35,236 bases of DNA from Sphingomonas rubra (GCF_900115745.1 NZ_FOXP01000014.1:1-35236), one strand, 5' to 3'; counted from the first letter of the stretch, positions 1 to 7,774 are shown. Notes: a model not told the origin generated them from the letters alone. Translations and numbers: made by a program.

Positions 1-1512
1 CCCGAATCCACCCACATGATCATGTGGGCGATGTCGGACCGCACGCTGCCGCGTACCTTCGCCAACATGGAGGGGTTCGGCGTCCACACCTTCCGGTTCA
101 TCAACAAGGAAGGCAAGTCGACGTTCGTCAAGTTCCACTGGAAGCCCAAGGCGGGGCTCGCCTCGACGATCTGGGACGAGACGGTGAAGATCGCCGGCGC
201 CGATCCCGACTTCCAGCGCCGCGACCTGTTCGAGCGGATCGAGCGCGGCGACTATCCCGAGTGGGAGTTGGGCATGCAGTTGTTCGACGAGGAATTCGCC
301 AACAGCCAGCCCTATGACGTGCTCGACGCTACCAAGATCATTCCTGAAGAAGTGCTGCCCGTTCGGATCGTCGGCAAGATGGTGCTCGACCGTTACCCGG
401 ACAATTATTTCGCCGAAACCGAGCAGGCGGCCTTCGTGCCGAGCCACGTCGTACCCGGTATCGGCTTCTCGAACGATCCGCTGCTCCAGGGGCGACTGTT
501 CAGCTACACCGACACGCAGCTGTCGCGGCTCGGCTCGGTCAACTTCCACCAGCTACCGATCAACGCGGCGAAGGGCCGTGCCGAGGCGGCGGGCTGCCCG
601 TTCATGAACCAGCAGCGTGATGGTCACATGCAGATGGCGGTGCCCAAGGGCCGCGCCAATTACGAGCCCAACAGCCTCGCCAAGGCGGGCGAACCGGGCG
701 GCGCGCGCGAGGACCCGGCGGGCGGGTACAAGACATTCCCCTCGGAAGAGCAGGGGCAGAAGCTGCGGATCCGGCCGGAGAGCTTCGCCGACCATTACAG
801 CCAGGCGCGTCTCTTCTTTCGCTCGATGGACCCGGCCGAGCAGGCGCATATCGCGTCGGCCTTCGTGTTCGAGCTGTCGAAGGTGTCGCTGGAGCACATC
901 CGCACCGCGATGATGGCCAACCTACGCAACGTTGACGAGGACCTGGCGCGCCGCGTCGCGGACGGCCTCGCTATGGATCTGCCCGAGGCATCGCCGACCG
1001 CCGCGCCGGTGATCGACATGGAGCCGTCGCCCGCGCTTCGCATCATCCGTGGGCCGCTGGAGAAGCACACGCTGGAGGGCCGAACCGTCGGCATCCTGAT
1101 CGCGGAGGGGTCGGACGCGGGCGAGGTCGCCGCGCTGACCGATGCGGTCGCCAAGGCCAAGGGCCATGCGCTGCTGATCGCGCCCAAGGTCGGCAAGGTG
1201 CCGCTGTCGGACGGTTCCGCCGTTATCGCCGACAAGCAGCTGTTCGGCCAGCCTTCGGTGACAGTCGACGCCTGCGCGGTGATCCTGTCGGCTGAGGCGA
1301 CGACCAAACTCTGCAAGGAGGGCGCGGCCGTGCAGTGGGTGATGGACGCCTTCGGCCACCTCAAGGCGATCGGGCATAACGACGCGGCCAAGCCGCTGCT
1401 TAACAAGGCCGGCGTCGAAGCGGACGACGGCGTCACAGACCTTGCCGGGTTCGTGGAAGCGGCCAAGAAGCGCTATTGGGATCGCGAACCGAGCGTTCGC
1501 ACGCTGGCGTGA
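1..1512 (+). CDS. katE: Large-subunit (clade 2, KatE/HPII-like) catalase, 5' end missing
   Basis: Heme catalase that disproportionates hydrogen peroxide to water and oxygen, probably in the cytoplasm. The reading frame is already open at base 1 (P-E-S-T-H before the first Met), so the catalytic N-terminal half with the active-site His lies outside the window. Visible are the late catalase core and the heme-ligand segment RLFSYTDTQLSRLG, with the proximal Tyr codon at 505-507. Next comes a linker and a C-terminal class I glutamine-amidotransferase-like (flavodoxin-fold) domain starting near base 1080 at GRTVGILIAEGSDAGEV. That extra C-terminal domain separates large-subunit catalases from the small clade 1/3 enzymes. 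About 504 codons are present; the family usually has 700-750 residues. A weak hairpin follows the stop. The next gene set is unrelated. Confidence 0.93.
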   Translation, partial: PESTHMIMWAMSDRTLPRTFANMEGFGVHTFRFINKEGKSTFVKFHWKPKAGLASTIWDETVKIAGADPDFQRRDLFERIERGDYPEWELGMQLFDEEFANSQPYDVLDATKIIPEEVLPVRIVGKMVLDRYPDNYFAETEQAAFVPSHVVPGIGFSNDPLLQGRLFSYTDTQLSRLGSVNFHQLPINAAKGRAEAAGCPFMNQQRDGHMQMAVPKGRANYEPNSLAKAGEPGGAREDPAGGYKTFPSEEQGQKLRIRPESFADHYSQARLFFRSMDPAEQAHIASAFVFELSKVSLEHIRTAMMANLRNVDEDLARRVADGLAMDLPEASPTAAPVIDMEPSPALRIIRGPLEKHTLEGRTVGILIAEGSDAGEVAALTDAVAKAKGHALLIAPKVGKVPLSDGSAVIADKQLFGQPSVTVDACAVILSAEATTKLCKEGAAVQWVMDAFGHLKAIGHNDAAKPLLNKAGVEADDGVTDLAGFVEAAKKRYWDREPSVRTLA

Positions 1513-1523
1513 TCGACGGCGCG

Positions 1524-1544
1524 GCTGGCTCTCGAAGAGCTAGC
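1524..1544 (+). terminator. Weak hairpin after the catalase gene
   Basis: Nine-base stem with one G-U pair (GCTGGCTCT / AGAGCTAGC) and a 3-base loop, 11 bases after the catalase stop. No T-run follows, so it may be only a stabilising 3' hairpin. Confidence 0.3.
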
Positions 1545-1724
1545 TGCGTCGACCCAATCTCGGGCATTCGGCGCTCTCGTGCGCATTCCCGACTTCTTCC
1601 GCTCGTTCACGTGAACCGGGTGGCTCCGGTGACTGGACGCATCGAAATTGAGACGGCGGTCGTTCAGGAGGACCTAGAGCCATACTCCCCGAGGCATCGG
1701 TCTCAGAGGAAGCCACGTATTACG

Positions 1725-1744
1725 ATATAAAGATATCTTTATAT
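1725..1744. promoter_or_regulatory. 20-bp perfect palindrome, candidate SahR-type operator
   Basis: Perfect inverted repeat with core AAAGATATCTTT flanked by ATAT on each side, in an AT-rich island within GC-rich DNA. It matches, as I remember it, the operator style of SahR. SahR is the ArsR-family S-adenosylhomocysteine-responsive repressor of methionine-cycle genes in Proteobacteria. A TTGACA hexamer at 1750-1755, with a weak TTGAAA 17 bases further on (1773-1778), would put the site just upstream of a promoter for the riboswitch and mesXD. No sahR gene is in the window, so the regulator is inferred. Confidence 0.6.
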
Positions 1745-1787
1745 TGAGATTGACAGCGGAGGCGTGGCGGTGTTGAAAGACTGCGTC

Positions 1788-1985
1788 GAGGTTCCCCATC
1801 CCAGGCATGGCGGTGGGGCTAAGACGGGAAGCCGGTGATGTCCCTAGTGGGCAGACTCCGGCGCTGCCCCCGCAACTGTAAGCGGTGAGCGGCGGCTCCT
1901 TCGTGTGTCACTGGACCTCGCAAAAGGTCCGGGAAGGCCGGAGCTGACGTGTCGACCCGTGAGCCAGGAGACCTGCCTCCGACGC
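1788..1985 (+). ncRNA. Cobalamin (vitamin B12) riboswitch
   Basis: Leader RNA element that binds adenosyl- or methylcobalamin. Recognisable conserved blocks appear in order: GGTTCCCC-type P2/P3 entry near 1789, GGGAAGCCGGTGAT at about 1828, CCCCGCAACTGTAAGCGG near 1868, TCACTGG near 1908, GGGAAGGCCGGAG near 1931, and the B12-box GAGCCAGGAGACCTGCC at 1961-1977. It precedes mesX by about 130 bases, so high B12 should lower expression of the B12-independent methionine synthase. The exact 5' and 3' limits are estimates. Confidence 0.93.
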
Positions 1986-2111
1986 GATACGTTCCTCGGA
2001 CGGGGGTTCCTCCGGTGGATCGCGCTTGGAAGAAGGCTTGCGGCTGATGCCGTAGCCGGCCGATGCCTGCGCGCTCCTTCGGCTCCCCTGCCCGACCATT
2101 GCAGGTGAGTC
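1986..2111 (+). promoter_or_regulatory. Riboswitch expression platform and mesX ribosome-binding region
   Basis: Leader between the aptamer and mesX. The Shine-Dalgarno-like GCAGGTGA sits 6-13 bases before the ATG at 2112. A CCTGC at 2066-2070 (and a second at 2087-2091) is complementary to GCAGG at 2101-2105 and could hide the ribosome-binding site. A separate CGGCT/AGCCG hairpin lies at about 2041-2058. No T-tailed terminator is seen, which favours translational control. The pairing is my inference from the bases. Confidence 0.4.
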
Positions 2112-3095
2112 ATGACGGGCAACGATTTCACATTCTCGATCAGCCGCATCCCCTTCAACGAGAACTACCGTCCATCTGACGGCACGCGCGCGACGACCAA
2201 TTTCGCCAATCTTGCCCGTGGCGAGCGCCGCCGGGAGAACCTGCGCAACACGCTGAGGATGATCGACAACCGCTTCAACTCGCTCATGCATTGGGACAAC
2301 CCGGCGGGGGATCGCTACGCCGTCGAACTGTTCATCGTCTCCGCCGCATTGACCGTGGAGGCGCGGAGCGATGAACCCTTTCCGCTGATCGAGATCCTGG
2401 AGACGGCGGTCGTCGACAAGCGCAGCGGCGAGCGCGTCGCCGGAATGGTCGGTAACAATTTCTCGTCTTACGTCCGCGACTACGACTTCAGCGTGGTCCT
2501 GCCGGACCACCTCCGGCAGCATCCGAGCGGCGGCGCGCCGGAAGGCTTCGGCGACCTCCACGGTAACCTCTTCAAAGCGCTTCTAGGCTCGGCCGCGTAT
2601 CGCGAGACGTTCGCCAAGCCGCCGGTGATCTGCCTCAGCGTGTCGAGCAAGGAAGTCTATCACCGCACCCCGAACGCGCATCCGATCCTCGGCGTCGAGT
2701 ACCGCAACGACGCGCCGTCCCCGACCGACGCCTATTTCGCCAAGATGGGCATGAAAGTCCGCTACTTCATGCCCCCGCACGCCGTGGCGCCGCTCGCCTT
2801 CTACCATTTGGGTGATCTGCTCGACGATTACACGCATCTCGAACTGGCGAGCACAATCGGCACGATGGAGACGTTTCAGAAGATCTACCGCCCTGAGATC
2901 TACAACGCGAATTCGGTCGCCGCGCAGGACTACCGACCCAGTCTCACCTACCAGGATTTCTCGCTGACCCGCATCGTCTACGATCGCGAGGAGCGCAGCA
3001 GGCTTGCCGTCGAGCAGGGCCGCTTTGCCGAAGAGCACTTCATGAAGCCGCACGCCGCCCTGCTCGCGCAGTGGTCGGCAAGCTGCGCCCTCTGA
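2112..3095 (+). CDS. mesX: MesX, DUF1852 partner of methionine synthase MesD
   Basis: A 327-residue DUF1852 (PF08908) protein. Family members are encoded next to MesD and, from published genetics on folate-independent methionine synthases, are needed together with oxygen for MesD to make methionine; the chemistry is unresolved. The N-terminus FTFSISRIPFNENYRPSDGTR and the block RRENLRNTLRMIDNRFNSL are characteristic. There is no signal peptide or membrane segment, so it should be cytoplasmic. The ATG follows a GCAGGTGA ribosome-binding site. It is the first gene after the B12 riboswitch, and mesD begins 23 bases after its stop, so the two are almost certainly cotranscribed. Confidence 0.88.
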   Translation: MTGNDFTFSISRIPFNENYRPSDGTRATTNFANLARGERRRENLRNTLRMIDNRFNSLMHWDNPAGDRYAVELFIVSAALTVEARSDEPFPLIEILETAVVDKRSGERVAGMVGNNFSSYVRDYDFSVVLPDHLRQHPSGGAPEGFGDLHGNLFKALLGSAAYRETFAKPPVICLSVSSKEVYHRTPNAHPILGVEYRNDAPSPTDAYFAKMGMKVRYFMPPHAVAPLAFYHLGDLLDDYTHLELASTIGTMETFQKIYRPEIYNANSVAAQDYRPSLTYQDFSLTRIVYDREERSRLAVEQGRFAEEHFMKPHAALLAQWSASCAL

Positions 3096-3118
3096 TCGCC
3101 CGAACAAGGTACTTCGAC

Positions 3119-4153
3119 ATGACGACGACGTTGTTGCCGACCACGACCGCGGGCAGCCTGCCCAAACCCTCCTGGCTCGCTCAGCCGGAGGTGCTGTGGT
3201 CGCCGTGGAGACTGGAGGGCGAGGAACTCGCCGCGGCAAAGCGCGATGCGCTGCGCCTCGCCGTGGATGATCAGCGGCGAGCGGGCATGACCATCGTCGG
3301 CGACGGCGAGCAGACGCGCCGGCATTTCGTGACGACCTTCGTCGAGCATCTCGGCGGAGTCGACTTCGAGAAGCGCGAAACCGTGCGCATCCGTGACCGC
3401 TACGACGCCAGCGTGCCAACGGTGGTGGGCGCCGTGTCACGCCCCGAGTCCGTCTTCGTCGAGGACGCGCGCTACCTGCGCGCGCAGACCGACCTGCCGA
3501 TCAAGTGGACGCTGCCCGGGCCCATGACGATGATCGATACGCTCTACGACGCCCATTACCGGAGCCGCGAGAGGCTGGCCTGGGAGTTCGCGCTGATCCT
3601 GAACCAGGAGGCGCGCGAGCTGGAAGCCGCCGGCGTCGACATCATCCAGTTCGACGAACCGGCGTTCAACGTCTTCTTTGACGAGGCGAACGACTGGGGG
3701 ATCGCTACGCTGGAGAAGGCCGCGGAAGGGCTCAAGGCCGAGACCGCGGTCCACATCTGCTACGGCTACGGCATCAAGGCCAACACCGAGTGGAAGAAGA
3801 CGCTGGGGTCGGAGTGGCGCCAGTACGAGCGGACCTTCCCCAACCTGCAGACGTCCAGCATCGATATCATCTCGCTCGAGTGCCAGAACTCCCGCGTGCC
3901 GATGGAGCTGATCGAGCTGGTCCGCGGCAAGAAGGTGATGGTCGGCGCGATCGACGTCGCAACCGACACGGTGGAGACGCCGGAGGAGGTCGCCGCCACG
4001 CTGCGAGACGCGCTTCGATTCGTCGACGCGGACAAGCTTATCCCCGCGACCAACTGCGGCATGGCGCCGCTGGCGCGCGACGTCGCTTCCGCCAAGCTGA
4101 AAGCGCTGGGGGCAGGCGCGGCGCTCGTGCGCCAAGAGTTGGCAGCGGCGTGA
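3119..4153 (+). CDS. mesD: MesD, folate-independent MetE-like methionine synthase
   Basis: A 344-residue protein matching only the C-terminal catalytic half of cobalamin-independent methionine synthase MetE; it lacks the N-terminal folate-binding half. It should methylate homocysteine on a zinc site, with a methyl donor other than methyltetrahydrofolate. Zinc-ligand motifs are visible: HICYGYG near residues 207-213 (His and Cys) and TNCGM near residue 315 (Cys), with an acidic residue between. It starts TTTAGSLPKPSWL, the usual MetE-core opening. I chose ATG 3119 because the upstream extension in this frame reads through the end of mesX and resembles nothing. It follows mesX by 23 bases and is followed 22 bases later by a transporter. 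Control is expected from the upstream riboswitch and palindrome. Confidence 0.9.
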   Translation: MTTTLLPTTTAGSLPKPSWLAQPEVLWSPWRLEGEELAAAKRDALRLAVDDQRRAGMTIVGDGEQTRRHFVTTFVEHLGGVDFEKRETVRIRDRYDASVPTVVGAVSRPESVFVEDARYLRAQTDLPIKWTLPGPMTMIDTLYDAHYRSRERLAWEFALILNQEARELEAAGVDIIQFDEPAFNVFFDEANDWGIATLEKAAEGLKAETAVHICYGYGIKANTEWKKTLGSEWRQYERTFPNLQTSSIDIISLECQNSRVPMELIELVRGKKVMVGAIDVATDTVETPEEVAATLRDALRFVDADKLIPATNCGMAPLARDVASAKLKALGAGAALVRQELAAA

Positions 4154-4175
4154 CCGGCTCGGGTCGGAGGCCGTG

Positions 4176-5174
4176 ATGATCGCGTTGCTGCGTCGATGGC
4201 GCCTCGATAGCTACATGCTCGCGATCGTCGGTACGGTGGCGCTCGCGGCACTCATCCCTGCGCGGGGCGGGGCGAGCGATGCGCTCGACACCGCCGTGCA
4301 CGCAGCCTTTGCGCTCTTGTTCTTCCTCTACGGCGCTAGGATCACGCCACAGGATATTCGGGCAGGTATCATGCATTGGCGACTGCAAGTGCTGGTCCTC
4401 GTCACGACCTTTGCCGTCTTCCCCGTCATCGGGCTCGGCATCGCCATGTTGACCAGGGGACAACTGGATGACGGGCTGGTCACCGGCCTCCTCTTCCTGT
4501 CGCTGCTTCCCTCCACTGTGCAGTCGTCCATCGCCTTTACGTCGATGGCGCAGGGCAACGTGCCGGCGGCACTCTGCTGTGCGTCGTTGTCCAACCTGGC
4601 AGGTGTGGTGATCACCCCGCTGCTCGCCACGGCCCTTCTCGGCGCAGCCGGCAGCGGTACGTCGCTGACCGCGGTCGCGGACATCGCGCTCCAAATCCTG
4701 CTGCCCTTCCTCCTTGGCCAAGCCGCACGGCCGCTGATCGGCGGCTGGCTGCACCGCCGCAAGATGCTGACGATGGTGGTTGATCGCGGCTCGATCCTGC
4801 TCGTGGTCTACTCAGCCTTCAGCGCCGGAGTGGTCGCGGGCCTGTGGAGCAAAGTGACGCCGAAGAGCCTGGCGCTGGTGATTGCGCTCGACCTCGCGAT
4901 GCTGGCACTCGTGCTGGCCTTCACGATGGTCGCCAGCCGCCTACTGCGGTTCACGGCGGACGACGAGATCGCGATCGTGTTCTGCGGATCGAAGAAGAGC
5001 CTGGCGAGCGGGTTGCCGATGGCCAACATCATCTTCCCGGCCGGCGCCGCCGGCCTGATCGTCATTCCGCTGATGCTGTTTCACCAGATGCAGCTGATGG
5101 TCTGCGCCGCGCTTGCCCAGCGCTACGGCCGTCGCACCATTCGGGCAGGCGCGACAGGAACAACGCCGACATGA
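4176..5174 (+). CDS. Bile acid:sodium symporter (BASS/SBF-like) family transporter
   Basis: A 332-residue, highly hydrophobic inner-membrane protein with about nine or ten helices, resembling the YfeH-like branch of the SBF/BASS family. Diagnostic stretches are FALLFFLYGARI, LLFLSLLPSTVQSSIAFT (the family's conserved helix-breaking motif) and FCGSKKSLASGLPMA. Members import organic anions with sodium; the substrate here cannot be read from sequence. ATG 4176 is preferred over GTG 4173 because the GGAGG at 4166-4170 is then spaced normally. It lies 22 bases after mesD, and its stop overlaps the next ATG (ATGA), so it belongs to the mesXD transcript. A link to sulfur amino acid or keto-acid transport is a guess from location. 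Confidence 0.85.
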   Translation: MIALLRRWRLDSYMLAIVGTVALAALIPARGGASDALDTAVHAAFALLFFLYGARITPQDIRAGIMHWRLQVLVLVTTFAVFPVIGLGIAMLTRGQLDDGLVTGLLFLSLLPSTVQSSIAFTSMAQGNVPAALCCASLSNLAGVVITPLLATALLGAAGSGTSLTAVADIALQILLPFLLGQAARPLIGGWLHRRKMLTMVVDRGSILLVVYSAFSAGVVAGLWSKVTPKSLALVIALDLAMLALVLAFTMVASRLLRFTADDEIAIVFCGSKKSLASGLPMANIIFPAGAAGLIVIPLMLFHQMQLMVCAALAQRYGRRTIRAGATGTTPT

Positions 5175-5702
5175 CCGACACCGCAAGCCCACCGGCGAGC
5201 GCCGAGATGGAGGCATCCGCACGCGCCGTACAGCTCATCGACATGGTGTTCCCGGGTGACACCAACCACCACGGCACCCTGTTCGGCGGCGTCGCGCTGG
5301 CGCACATGGACAAGGTCGCGTTCCTGGCCGCGTCACGCCACGGCCGCGCGTCCTTCGTCACCGCTGCGTCCGAGAAGATCGATTTCACAGCGCCGGCGCG
5401 CGCGGGCGACATGGTGGAGGTGACCGGCCAGATAGTCCGTGTTGGCACCAGCTCGCTCGATGTCGACGTCGAGCTGGTTGCCGAAGCACCGGTCACTGGC
5501 GATCGGCGGCTTTGCACGCGCGGACGCTTCACGCTGGTCGCGCAGAAGGGATCGGCGACGCGCCTGCCTCTGCCGCCGATCGATGTCACAGCGTGCGTAG
5601 ACCGCAATGCGCTCCATTTGCTCGACATGGTCTTTCCGGGCGAGACCAACCACTACGGCACGCTGTACGGCGGGGACGCGCTCAAGATGATGGGCAAGGC
5701 CG
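5171..5702 (+). pseudogene. Acyl-CoA thioesterase (double hotdog), 3' end lost to an IS6 element
   Basis: Hydrolyses acyl-CoA to free acid and CoA. Two hotdog domains are recognisable from the repeated signature: LIDMVFPGDTNHHGTLFGG near residue 17 and LLDMVFPGETNHYGTLYGG near residue 151. This is the YciA/BACH-type arrangement. The first domain is complete, but the second stops about 28 residues in, at KMMGKAG, where the IS6-family element begins (5703). The frame continues 22 codons into the element and stops at 5770. The start ATG overlaps the transporter stop by ATGA. The missing 3' end is not on the far side of the element, so this is a deletion, not a simple insertion. The single intact domain might still fold, but the gene is best called broken. 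Confidence 0.88.
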
Positions 5703-6542
5703 GGTGCTGTCAGTCTAACGCGAACCGCTCTCCACACGATGCACCCGGGTCTTTGAGGGCAGGAGCCTAGCTGGCGAGCACCTGCCACTCCGCCAGCGCG
5801 GCGGAGCGTCGTTCCCGGTAGGTTTGTCGATCGGTGAGGTGACGCTCCAGGCTGAAGTGGTTGTGAACGTTGGCGTGGACAGAGGCGAACTTCTGTAAGC
5901 TCTTCATCTGCCTGAACCGGAGCATCGCTCGCTCTCTTCGTCGGAATGGCAGGTGGCTGTTCTCCACCCGGTTGTTGGCCCAGCGGCCGACCTCCTGCTT
6001 CTCGGCGTTGCCGAGCTCGTTCATCGCAGCACGGTAGCTGCGGAGACCGTCGGTGGTGATCGCCTCTGGTGAGCCGTGGCGCTTCAGCGCCTTCTTCATG
6101 AACCGGAGTGCTGCGCCCTTGTCGCGGGTCCTGGTGACGTAGCTCTCGAGCACCTCACCCTCGTGGTCCACCGCCCGCCACAGGTAGACCATCTCACCGT
6201 TCAGCTTCACGTACATCTCGTCCAGATGCCAGCGCCAATGGCGAAAGCCGCGCATGCGGCTTACCCGTTTGCTGCGTACCTCGCCTGCAAACATCGGCCC
6301 GAACCTGTTCCACCACATGCGCACCGTCTCGTGACAGATGTCGATGCCACGCTCGAACAACAGGTCTTCGACGTTCCGCAGCGACAGCGGGAAGCGCACG
6401 TACATGAGCACCACCAGCCGGATCACCTCCGGCGACGAGTTGAAGTAGCGAAACGGGGAGGGCGGCTTGGCTCTGGATTTGCGGCTCACACCGGGGTCGT
6501 ATCAGAGCTCCCGCGCCGCTGCCACGTTGGTCTGACAGTGCC
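5703..6542 (-). mobile_element. IS6-family insertion sequence, copy 1
   Basis: 840-bp element with one transposase gene and imperfect terminal inverted repeats. The left end is GGTGCTGTCAGTCTAACGCG; the right end, read inward, is GGCACTGTCAGACCAACGTG. No 8-bp target duplication is seen (left flank CAAGGCCG, right flank CTCCGCCT). Different broken genes abut the two ends: the thioesterase on the left and CYTH on the right. This fits an adjacent deletion or recombination after insertion. Confidence 0.9.
5767..6489 (-). CDS. IS6-family DDE transposase, copy 1
   Basis: 240 residues, normal for the family. An N-terminal helix-turn-helix region (DLLFERGIDICHETVRMWW) is followed by the DDE catalytic core: Asp90 in HLDEMY, Asp147 in TTDGLRSYRAA and Glu176 in NNRVENSH. 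It would catalyse replicative transposition with cointegrate formation. It starts at GTG 6489 in the right part of the element. Compared with copy 2 it differs at 11 residues, so the two are not a fresh duplication. All catalytic residues are intact. Confidence 0.95.
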   Translation of the reverse strand: MSRKSRAKPPSPFRYFNSSPEVIRLVVLMYVRFPLSLRNVEDLLFERGIDICHETVRMWWNRFGPMFAGEVRSKRVSRMRGFRHWRWHLDEMYVKLNGEMVYLWRAVDHEGEVLESYVTRTRDKGAALRFMKKALKRHGSPEAITTDGLRSYRAAMNELGNAEKQEVGRWANNRVENSHLPFRRRERAMLRFRQMKSLQKFASVHANVHNHFSLERHLTDRQTYRERRSAALAEWQVLAS

Positions 6543-6749
6543 CTCCGCCTTGATCGTCTGCACTCGCTTGCGACCCGATCGACGAATGCGCAGCGACAGG
6601 CCCGCCGCGAATAGCTCCTGGTCGGGCGTATCGAAGTAGATAGATTGCTGCTCGGCTACGGTTGGCTCGCCCGGCCAGAAGTCGGCGGCGCCGAGCGCAT
6701 CGATGGCTTCTCGCGTCAGGTCCAACTTGAGTTCGATCTCATCCGCCAT
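6543..6749 (-). pseudogene. CYTH-domain (triphosphatase-like) gene, 3' part lost at the IS end
   Basis: The N-terminal 69 residues of a CYTH/inorganic triphosphatase-like protein remain. The diagnostic EIELKL (ExExK) metal/phosphate motif is at residues 4-9, followed by QSIYFDTPDQELFAAGLSLRIRRSG, the usual second strand region. CYTH proteins form a beta-tunnel that binds triphosphate. The homologous sequence ends at KAEG, exactly where the IS6 right end begins; the frame then runs into the element and stops at 6486. Complete family members have at least about 150-200 residues, and YgiF-like forms carry an extra CHAD domain. ATG 6749 is chosen because homology starts there; an upstream ATG at 6764 is in frame. 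The fragment is unlikely to be functional. Confidence 0.82.
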
Positions 6750-6837
6750 AAGCGCGTGTAGCATGCGATCGGTGTCCGTATCGAGATCAGATCAGCGATG
6801 GAGGAGATCAGCGGCTGTCTCCCACATGCTTGCTTTC

Positions 6838-6898
6838 GAGCGGCCGATTGATGAGGCGGCGCACCGGGTCTAGCACAATCAGCATATAATCGGCCGCT
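6838..6898. repeat. Distant inverted repeat between the CYTH remnant and the DUF892-like gene
   Basis: AGCGGCCGATT near 6838 and its exact complement AATCGGCCGCT near 6888 are separated by about 40 bases. The sequence could form a long-looped hairpin or be a chance or operator dyad. Nothing else is recognisable in the 197-base intergenic stretch apart from the following hairpin. Confidence 0.3.
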
Positions 6899-6907
6899 TT
6901 GAAGATC

Positions 6908-6939
6908 CTCGGGAGCGGCATAGCTGCGCCGCTCCCGAG
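6908..6939 (-). terminator. Strong hairpin downstream of the DUF892-like gene
   Basis: Perfect 12-bp stem CTCGGGAGCGGC / GCCGCTCCCGAG with an 8-base loop, starting 6 bases after the stop of the minus-strand gene at 6946. There is no clean T-run on the minus strand, but position and stem strength fit a transcription end. Confidence 0.6.
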
Positions 6940-6945
6940 AATGTA

Positions 6946-7422
6946 TTATGCCGCGAGCAGCTTCTCGGCCAATTCGGTGTGCTGCTGGTCCGCCTGCTTC
7001 GCTTCGTCCGCCGACTTCTTCATCTGCTCGGCAGCGTCGTCCAGGCCAACCGCCTTCAGGTAGCTCGCCATCGTGCCGAACGACGCGATCCAGTAATGCA
7101 GCGCCAACTGCCCCGCAGCCACGATGCCGAGGTCACGCGATTGATCGTCGGGTGCCTGCTGCCGAATAAGACGGCTAACTTCGTAATGCGCCTCGAGGAT
7201 CTTGTTATCACCCTGCTGACCAGGGCCCGTCTGTTCCATCGCCTGGTCGATCCGCCGCGCCCACTCCTGCGACGTCCGATTGCCCTCTTCGAGCGCCGCC
7301 TTCAAGTCGGGGTGGCGCGCGTCGTTGCTGATCTCGTCGGTCGCGTGGGCAGCCACGTCGCTACCCGCCTTCATCGCACTCAGTCCCTGGGACACGAGTT
7401 CCTTGAGATTGTTGTCGGCCAT
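6946..7422 (-). CDS. Ferritin-like DUF892 (YciE/YciF-type) protein
   Basis: A 158-residue all-helical protein resembling the DUF892/YciE ferritin-like stress proteins. It opens NNLKELVSQGLSAMKAGSDVA and ends QQHTELAEKLLAA, with repeated Glu/His positions typical of a four-helix bundle. YciF-type proteins are linked to general stress responses and may bind a di-metal centre, but biochemical function is not settled. ATG 7422 is chosen because GGAGAAG lies just upstream on the minus strand; a longer in-frame start at 7449 lacks this. The gene sits alone between two IS6 copies, with a hairpin after its stop. The family call is moderately sure; the metal ligands were not individually verified. Confidence 0.6.
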   Translation of the reverse strand: MADNNLKELVSQGLSAMKAGSDVAAHATDEISNDARHPDLKAALEEGNRTSQEWARRIDQAMEQTGPGQQGDNKILEAHYEVSRLIRQQAPDDQSRDLGIVAAGQLALHYWIASFGTMASYLKAVGLDDAAEQMKKSADEAKQADQQHTELAEKLLAA

Positions 7423-7774
7423 GGATCTTCTCCTCGACGCCCTTGGCAATCATGCCCAGCGTCGAGAGCATTAATCTTGCCAAGGATCGACGTTCCGACA
7501 ATTCCACCTGCGTTCCAACCTTTTACGTCGAAAGAGCTTCACCGGCTGCGCAGCTCCCACGGTAGTTGTTGGTCACTCCATGTCGTCGTGGCACCGCTGC
7601 CTCGTGTGAATGACGGGTCCGACGGAGCGTGATTGGCCGTGGTCAGGCCTGCTGCCAATCGGCCAGCGGTACGATCGCCACATCAAGCCTGCCACGAAAG
7701 CATCGCTGATCCGTCTTCGGCGCGTCATCGATGGTCGGTAGCAGGCAGCTACTTGGAAAACCCCCCAAGAGCCT
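7423..7774. other. Gene-free stretch between the DUF892-like gene and the orphan terminator
   Basis: It contains the minus-strand ribosome-binding site of the DUF892-like gene and presumably its promoter. A small stem CTTGG/CCAAG with an AAAACCCC loop lies near 7753-7769, just before the terminator. No convincing protein gene or tRNA was recognised; small open frames here are not conserved-looking. Confidence 0.5.

Noticed and set aside
1605..1616. Palindrome GTTCACGTGAAC after the catalase gene
   Set aside because: The half-sites are in the reverse order to the LacI operator GTGAACGTTCAC and no gene starts nearby; it may be chance.
1476..1730. 84-codon open frame overlapping the catalase end
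   Set aside because: Out of frame with the catalase, no recognisable protein motif, and it runs into the regulatory palindrome region.
1908..2561. 217-codon minus-strand frame over the riboswitch and mesX
   Set aside because: Shadow of mesX in GC-rich DNA; Arg/Ala-rich translation with no family resemblance.
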